Part shown: one piece after another, positions 5,506 through 9,226 of the stretch
How the letters are laid out: every line of letters begins with the position of its first letter
How positions within the stretch are numbered: position 1 is the first letter of the stretch
Source of the DNA: Pseudomonadota bacterium
GTDB lineage: Bacteria > Pseudomonadota > Alphaproteobacteria > Azospirillales > Azospirillaceae
DNA length: 9,226 bases
Assembly (NCBI GenBank): GCA_023412175.1
Contig: JAEYOB010000484.1
Location: forward strand, 1-9,226
Direction: 5' to 3'
Notes under the pieces: model-generated
Seen by the model: the letters and a program-made list of their open reading frames with translations, nothing else
The model's database searches: none
Told to the model about the DNA's origin: nothing
Program-made: the position numbers and the translations under genes

Positions 5506-8500
5506 ATGGCCACGATCAACACCAAGTTCGTCATCAATGCCTATGGGCAGTCCGCCGGCGGCGTCGCTCCGCATTTCCGGCTGCTCGTGGACGGCAAGGA
5601 TGTCGGCCAGGCCACGGTGAGTGCGACCACTCCGACCGCCTACACGTTCAACGCCGACATCGAGGCCGGCAAGGCCCACAAGGTGCAGGTTGTCTACGAC
5701 AACGACGGCAGCGCCTGGGGCCAGGACCGCAACCTCAACATCAAGTCGATCGTCGTCAACGGCAACACGATGCTGCCGACCCAGGCCAGCTACGACCGCT
5801 TCGAGCTGGACGGCAAGGACATCGTCGCCGGCCAGGAAGGCATGTGGTGGGACGGCGCGCTGATCTTCAGCACCCCCGCCACCTACTATCCGGCCCCGGT
5901 GACTCCCCCGCCGACCACCCCGACAGCCGGCACCTCGACCATCGTGGTGAACGCCCAGGCCAACGTCGCCGGCGGCGTCGGCGCGCACTTCAATCTGCTC
6001 ATCGACGGCGTGAAGGTCGGCGAGGGCATGACCACCGCGACCGCCAAGGACTACACCTTCACCGCCAACGTCTCGGCCGACCAGGCGCACAAGGTGCAGG
6101 TGCAGTACGACAACGACACCAACGGCCGCGATCTGATGGTCAACAAGATCACCATCAACGGCAAGTCCGTGCTGCCGACCGCCTCCAACGTCACCTACGA
6201 CCGGGGCGCGCTGGACGGACGTGACGTCATCGCCGGCCAGTCGGGCATGTGGTGGGACGGCACGCTGGTCGTCAACGCCGACAAGTCCTACTTCCCCGGC
6301 TCGAACAACGGCGGCGGCACCAACCCGCCGGCCCCGACCCCCGGCACCTCGACCATCGTGGTGAACGCCCAGGGCAACGCGGCGGGCGGCGTCAACGCGC
6401 ACTTCAACCTGCTCATCGACGGCAAGAAGGTGGGTGAGGGCACGGTCGGCACCTCGGCCAAGGACTACACCTTCAACACCAGCATCACCGCCGATCAGGC
6501 GCACAAGGTGCAGATCCAGTACGACAACGACGCCTTCATCAACGGCCAGGACCGCAACCTGATCGTCAACAAGGTGACCATCAACGGTAAGGATGTCGCT
6601 CCGACGGCCTCCAACGTCACCTATGACAAGGGCGCGCTCGACGGCAAGGACGTCATCGCCGGCCAGGAAGGCATGTGGTGGGACGGCACGCTGGTGATCA
6701 ACGCCGACAAGTCCTACTTCCCCGGCTCGAACAACGGCGGCGGCACCAACCCGCCGGCCCCGAACCCGACCACCCCTTCGCTCTCTGTCAATGACGTCAC
6801 CGTGAGGGAGCCCGGCATGACCGCCGGCTCGACCGGCGCCATCAACGGCTTCCTGCACACGGAAGGCAACCAGATCGTCGACTCGTCGGGCAACTACGTC
6901 AAGCTGACCGGCGTCAACTGGTTCGGCTCCTCGGGCATCGGCTGGTCGCCGAACGGGCTGTGGGCGCGCGAGTGGCACTCGATGATGGACCAGATGAAGT
7001 CGCTCGGCTTCAACTCGATCCGCCTCGACTGGTCGGACGCCATGCTCGAGCCCGGCCGGCTGCCCAACAACATCAACTACGGCCTCAACCCCGACCTCCA
7101 GGGCCTCAGCCCGCTGCAGATCTTCGACAAGGTGATCGACTACGCCGGCAAGCTCGGCATGAAGGTCATCCTCGACCACCACCGCAACGAGGACGGCGCC
7201 GGCTCCAACACGCACGGCCTGTGGTACACCGACATGTACCCGGAGTCGAAGGTCATCGCCAACTGGAAGATGCTGGCCCAGCGCTACGCCGGCAACACCA
7301 CGGTGATCGGCGCCGACCTGCACAACGAGCCGAACGGCCCGGCGACCTGGGGCGACGGCAACATGGCGACCGACTGGAAGGCGGCGGCCGAGCGCATCGG
7401 CAACGCCATCCAGACGGTCAACACCGACTGGCTGATGTTCGTCGAGGGCGTCGAGCGCTACCAGGGCACCTGGGACTGGTGGGGCGGCAACCTGCGCGGC
7501 TCCAAGACCCAGGACGTCGAGTTCAACACGCCGAACAAGCTGGTCTACTCGGTGCACTCCTACGGCCCGTCGGTGGCCAACTGGAACTGGTTCTCCGACC
7601 CCAACTACCCGAACAACCTGCACCAGCTCTACACCGACAGCTGGGGCCATGAGCTGATCTCCAACCAGCACCCGATCTGGGTCGGCGAGTTCGGCGGCCA
7701 CATGACCAGCACCACCGAGAAGCAGTACATGCAGGAACTGGTGCAGTACATGGAGGGCGACTGGAACAACGACGGCGTGCGCGACCTCGCCGCCGGCAAG
7801 CAGGGCGCCAGCTGGGCCTACTGGTCGTGGAACCCCAACTCCCACGACACCGGCGGCATCCTCAAGGACGACTGGACCACCGTCGACTACAACAAGTTCA
7901 ACCTCATCAAGGACGCGCTGTTCACCGGCGGCGCGGCAGGCACCAGCCCGCCGGCCCCGCCAAGCCCGCCGGTCCCGGTCATCGAGACCAATTTCCTGAA
8001 CGCCGCGGCGGCGCTGGGCATCGCCGATCCTGGCGTGGCTTCCGGGCTGTCGGCCTACGCCGCGGGACGGGCGATGACCATCCGCACGGCCGCCCCGACC
8101 GGCAGCACGGCGCTGACCGGCGACGCCAACACGGCCTTGCTGCTGGACGGGCGCGCCCTGCCCGCCGGCGCCGCGGTGCAGGTGGACGGCGTCGGCTACC
8201 TGTCGCTGGTCGGTGCCGTGCAGGTGACCGGCGGCGCGGGAAGCGCCGCCATCACCGGCGATGCCGGCATCCAGGTCATCTCGGCCGGCGACGGCGACGA
8301 CACCGTAAGCGCGGGCGGCGGAGGCGATCTGGTCAACGGTAACACCGGCGCCGATGTCATCAACGGCAACATGGGCGATGACACGCTGTTCGGCGGACGC
8401 GACGACGACGTCCTGTTCGGGGGCCGCGACAACGATCTCATCAACGGCAACCTCGGCGCCGACGTGGCGAACGGCAATCTCGGCCGCGACACGGTGCGCG

Positions 8501-8835
8501 GCGGGCAAGGTAACGACACGCTGTTCGGCGGCCAGGACAGCGACGAACTGTGGGGAGACCTGGGCGAGGACAGCCTCTCCGGCGACCTGGGCGACGACAC
8601 GCTGTTCGGCGGGGCCGGAGCGGACATCTTCGTGTTCCGCGCCGGAGCCGGCATGGACGTAATCGCCGATTTCAACGCCGCCGAGGGCGACCGGATCGAA
8701 CTGCAGGGCCTGGGCTACGCGATCGGCGCCGCGCCCGACGGCGAGGCACTGCTGAGCTTCAGCGACGGCAGCCGCCTCCAGCTCGCCGGCATCGGGGCGG
8801 GCAGCGTCACGCCGGACTGGATCCTCTCCCGCTGA
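5506..8835 (+). CDS. Modular RTX glycosidase: 3x CBM60-like + GH5 (subfamily 1-like) + RTX repeats, type I secreted
   Basis: A 1109-residue protein beginning MATINTKFVIN, with AAGGGG nine bases before the ATG. It has no N-terminal signal peptide; export is expected through a type I (TolC-type) channel. Order: three homologous beta-rich modules at about 4-126, 142-258 and 280-398, each ending in MWWDG and resembling CBM60 calcium-dependent xylan-binding modules. They are joined by Gly/Asn/Pro/Thr linkers. A GH5 catalytic domain follows (about 446-808), resembling subfamily 1 endoglucanases such as Acidothermus E1: GVNWFG, DLHNEPNG (acid/base E608), VHSYGPSV, WVGEFGG (nucleophile E728) and YWSWNPNSHDTGGILKDDW. 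Then come a Pro-rich linker (815-825), an unassigned segment (826-927), 13 RTX nonads (928-1044) and a hydrophobic/acidic C-terminus (1045-1109) that should hold the secretion signal. Likely an extracellular endo-beta-1,4-glucanase acting on cellulose, mixed glucan or the cell's own EPS. No secretion genes lie in the window. Confidence 0.94.
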   Translation: MATINTKFVINAYGQSAGGVAPHFRLLVDGKDVGQATVSATTPTAYTFNADIEAGKAHKVQVVYDNDGSAWGQDRNLNIKSIVVNGNTMLPTQASYDRFELDGKDIVAGQEGMWWDGALIFSTPATYYPAPVTPPPTTPTAGTSTIVVNAQANVAGGVGAHFNLLIDGVKVGEGMTTATAKDYTFTANVSADQAHKVQVQYDNDTNGRDLMVNKITINGKSVLPTASNVTYDRGALDGRDVIAGQSGMWWDGTLVVNADKSYFPGSNNGGGTNPPAPTPGTSTIVVNAQGNAAGGVNAHFNLLIDGKKVGEGTVGTSAKDYTFNTSITADQAHKVQIQYDNDAFINGQDRNLIVNKVTINGKDVAPTASNVTYDKGALDGKDVIAGQEGMWWDGTLVINADKSYFPGSNNGGGTNPPAPNPTTPSLSVNDVTVREPGMTAGSTGAINGFLHTEGNQIVDSSGNYVKLTGVNWFGSSGIGWSPNGLWAREWHSMMDQMKSLGFNSIRLDWSDAMLEPGRLPNNINYGLNPDLQGLSPLQIFDKVIDYAGKLGMKVILDHHRNEDGAGSNTHGLWYTDMYPESKVIANWKMLAQRYAGNTTVIGADLHNEPNGPATWGDGNMATDWKAAAERIGNAIQTVNTDWLMFVEGVERYQGTWDWWGGNLRGSKTQDVEFNTPNKLVYSVHSYGPSVANWNWFSDPNYPNNLHQLYTDSWGHELISNQHPIWVGEFGGHMTSTTEKQYMQELVQYMEGDWNNDGVRDLAAGKQGASWAYWSWNPNSHDTGGILKDDWTTVDYNKFNLIKDALFTGGAAGTSPPAPPSPPVPVIETNFLNAAAALGIADPGVASGLSAYAAGRAMTIRTAAPTGSTALTGDANTALLLDGRALPAGAAVQVDGVGYLSLVGAVQVTGGAGSAAITGDAGIQVISAGDGDDTVSAGGGGDLVNGNTGADVINGNMGDDTLFGGRDDDVLFGGRDNDLINGNLGADVANGNLGRDTVRGGQGNDTLFGGQDSDELWGDLGEDSLSGDLGDDTLFGGAGADIFVFRAGAGMDVIADFNAAEGDRIELQGLGYAIGAAPDGEALLSFSDGSRLQLAGIGAGSVTPDWILSR
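5515..6768 (+). repeat. Three tandem 138-residue CBM60-like modules in the GH5 protein
   Basis: Units start at 5515, 5929 and 6343, exactly 414 bases apart. Shared marks are the INA/VNAQ strand, AGGV-HF-LLIDG, AHKVQ, YDND, a VNG/ING strand, LDGKD-IAGQ-GMWWDG. Units 2 and 3 are nearly identical in places: 66 bases match perfectly between 6272-6337 and 6698-6763, and 31 bases between 5929-5959 and 6343-6373. Unit 1 is more diverged. Unit 2 is four residues shorter after YDND. Confidence 0.92.
8287..8637 (+). repeat. 13 consecutive RTX calcium-binding nonapeptides
   Basis: Residues 928-1044 divide without gaps into 13 nine-residue units of the form GGxGxDxLx, for example NMGDDTLFG and GQGNDTLFG, which should fold as a calcium-loaded parallel beta-roll. 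Several units begin with N or D instead of G (NTGADVING, NLGADVANG, DLGEDSLSG). A 17-base word, gacacgctgttcggcgg, recurs at 8380, 8515 and 8596, in register with the 27-base period. Confidence 0.95.
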
Positions 8836-8838
8836 TAC

Positions 8839-8880
8839 GACGAAGGCCCCCTTCCCGCTCGGGGAAAGGGGCCCTCCGTC
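8839..8880. terminator. Hairpin between convergent genes, probable shared terminator
   Basis: GGCCCCCTTCCC (8845-8856) pairs with GGGAAAGGGGCC (8862-8873) with one C-A mismatch and a 5-base loop. GACG (8839-8842) and CGTC (8877-8880) extend the stem beyond a small internal loop. It lies between the GH5 stop at 8835 and the phbB stop at 8906. T-rich tails are weak on both sides. Confidence 0.7.
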
Positions 8881-8905
8881 TTCCAGGCCGTTGCCGGCCC
8901 GGCGA

Positions 8906-9226
8906 TCAATACATGTGCTGGCCGCCGTTGACCGACAGGGTCGAGCCGGTCATGAAGCCGTTGTCATCGTCGACGAGATAGAGCACCGCCTTGGCGATCT
9001 CCTCGGCCTTGCCGAGGCGGCCGACCGGGATGCGGGCGACGATCTTCTCCAGCACGTGGGCCGGCACCGCGCGGACCATGTCGGTGTCGATGTAGCCCGG
9101 CGCGATGGCGTTCACGGTGATGCCCTTGGCCGCGCTCTCCTGCGCCAGCGCCTTGGTGAAGCCGTGGATGCCCGACTTGGCGGCTGCGTAGTTGACCTGA
9201 CCGTACTGGCCGGCCTGGCCGTTCAC
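8906..9226 (-). CDS. phbB: Acetoacetyl-CoA reductase PhbB/PhaB (NADPH-type SDR), 5'-truncated by window edge
   Basis: The last 106 residues of a short-chain dehydrogenase/reductase that reduces acetoacetyl-CoA to (R)-3-hydroxybutyryl-CoA in polyhydroxybutyrate synthesis, in the cytoplasm. Family length is about 240, so the N-terminal Rossmann GxxxGIG motif lies outside the window. Visible marks: NGQAGQYGQVNYAAAKSGIH with the catalytic Y-x-x-x-K pair (YAAAK), GFTKALAQE, VNAIAPGYIDTDMV, LEKIVARIPVGRLG and the C-terminus FMTGSTLSVNGGQHMY. These match PhaB/PhbB more closely than FabG: GQxGQxNY and the terminal GGQHM are typical of the former. The codon at the window edge reads GTG and is an internal valine of the usual SS(I/V)NGQ motif, not a start. 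It is convergent with the GH5 gene and unrelated to EPS synthesis, although PHB and EPS compete for carbon. Confidence 0.88.
   Translation of the reverse strand: MNGQAGQYGQVNYAAAKSGIHGFTKALAQESAAKGITVNAIAPGYIDTDMVRAVPAHVLEKIVARIPVGRLGKAEEIAKAVLYLVDDDNGFMTGSTLSVNGGQHMY

Noticed and set aside
5515..6768. The tandem 414-base repeats as a mobile element or CRISPR-like array
   Set aside because: The repeats are in frame, encode folded protein modules and are diverged at coding positions; no transposase, terminal inverted repeats or spacer pattern is present.
5473..8508. A 1011-residue open frame on the minus strand across the GH5 gene
   Set aside because: It is the antisense shadow of the modular gene. 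Its Val/Asp/Gly/His-rich, low-complexity translation mirrors the repeats of the plus strand, it matches no family, and it is an expected by-product of high third-position GC.
9224..9226. GTG at the window edge as the true start of the reductase gene
   Set aside because: It would give only 106 residues and lose the cofactor-binding half; the valine fits inside the conserved SS(I/V)NGQ motif, so the gene continues beyond the window.

Overview
The window is GC-rich, densely coded DNA with strong third-position GC. It most resembles an alphaproteobacterium of the Azospirillum/Rhodospirillales type. That placement rests on overall composition and on the PhbB-like protein at the right end, and no marker gene confirms it. 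Five genes run left to right and one convergent gene enters from the right edge. No intergenic gap exceeds 300 bases; the longest, 5262-5505 (244 bases), holds a strong terminator and candidate promoters. No tRNA, rRNA, CRISPR array, insertion sequence or phage gene was seen.

Left part (1-2895): the end of a WecG/TagA/CpsF-family glycosyltransferase, coupled to a full-length Wzc-type polysaccharide co-polymerase with a fused BY-kinase domain. This is the end of an exopolysaccharide (EPS) or capsule assembly operon. A near-perfect intrinsic terminator follows.

Middle part (2978-5261): a family GH10 glycoside hydrolase with a twin-arginine signal peptide, then a class I SAM-dependent methyltransferase with its own candidate promoter and a second very strong terminator.

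Right part (5506-8835): a 1109-residue modular protein. It has three tandem CBM60-like (xylan-binding-type) modules with a 138-residue period, a GH5 domain closely resembling subfamily 1 endoglucanases, an unassigned segment of about 100 residues, 13 RTX nonapeptide repeats and a C-terminal type I secretion region. It has no N-terminal signal peptide. A hairpin separates it from the convergent acetoacetyl-CoA reductase gene (phbB), which probably marks the edge of the locus.

Taken together, the locus looks like the end of a surface-polysaccharide gene cluster: one glycosyltransferase, one chain-length/export regulator, one possible modifying methyltransferase, and two beta-1,4-glycan hydrolases that leave the cytoplasm by different routes (Tat and type I secretion). 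Inference: the hydrolases may trim or release the cell's own beta-1,4-linked EPS, or may act on plant cell walls. The sequence alone does not decide between these.
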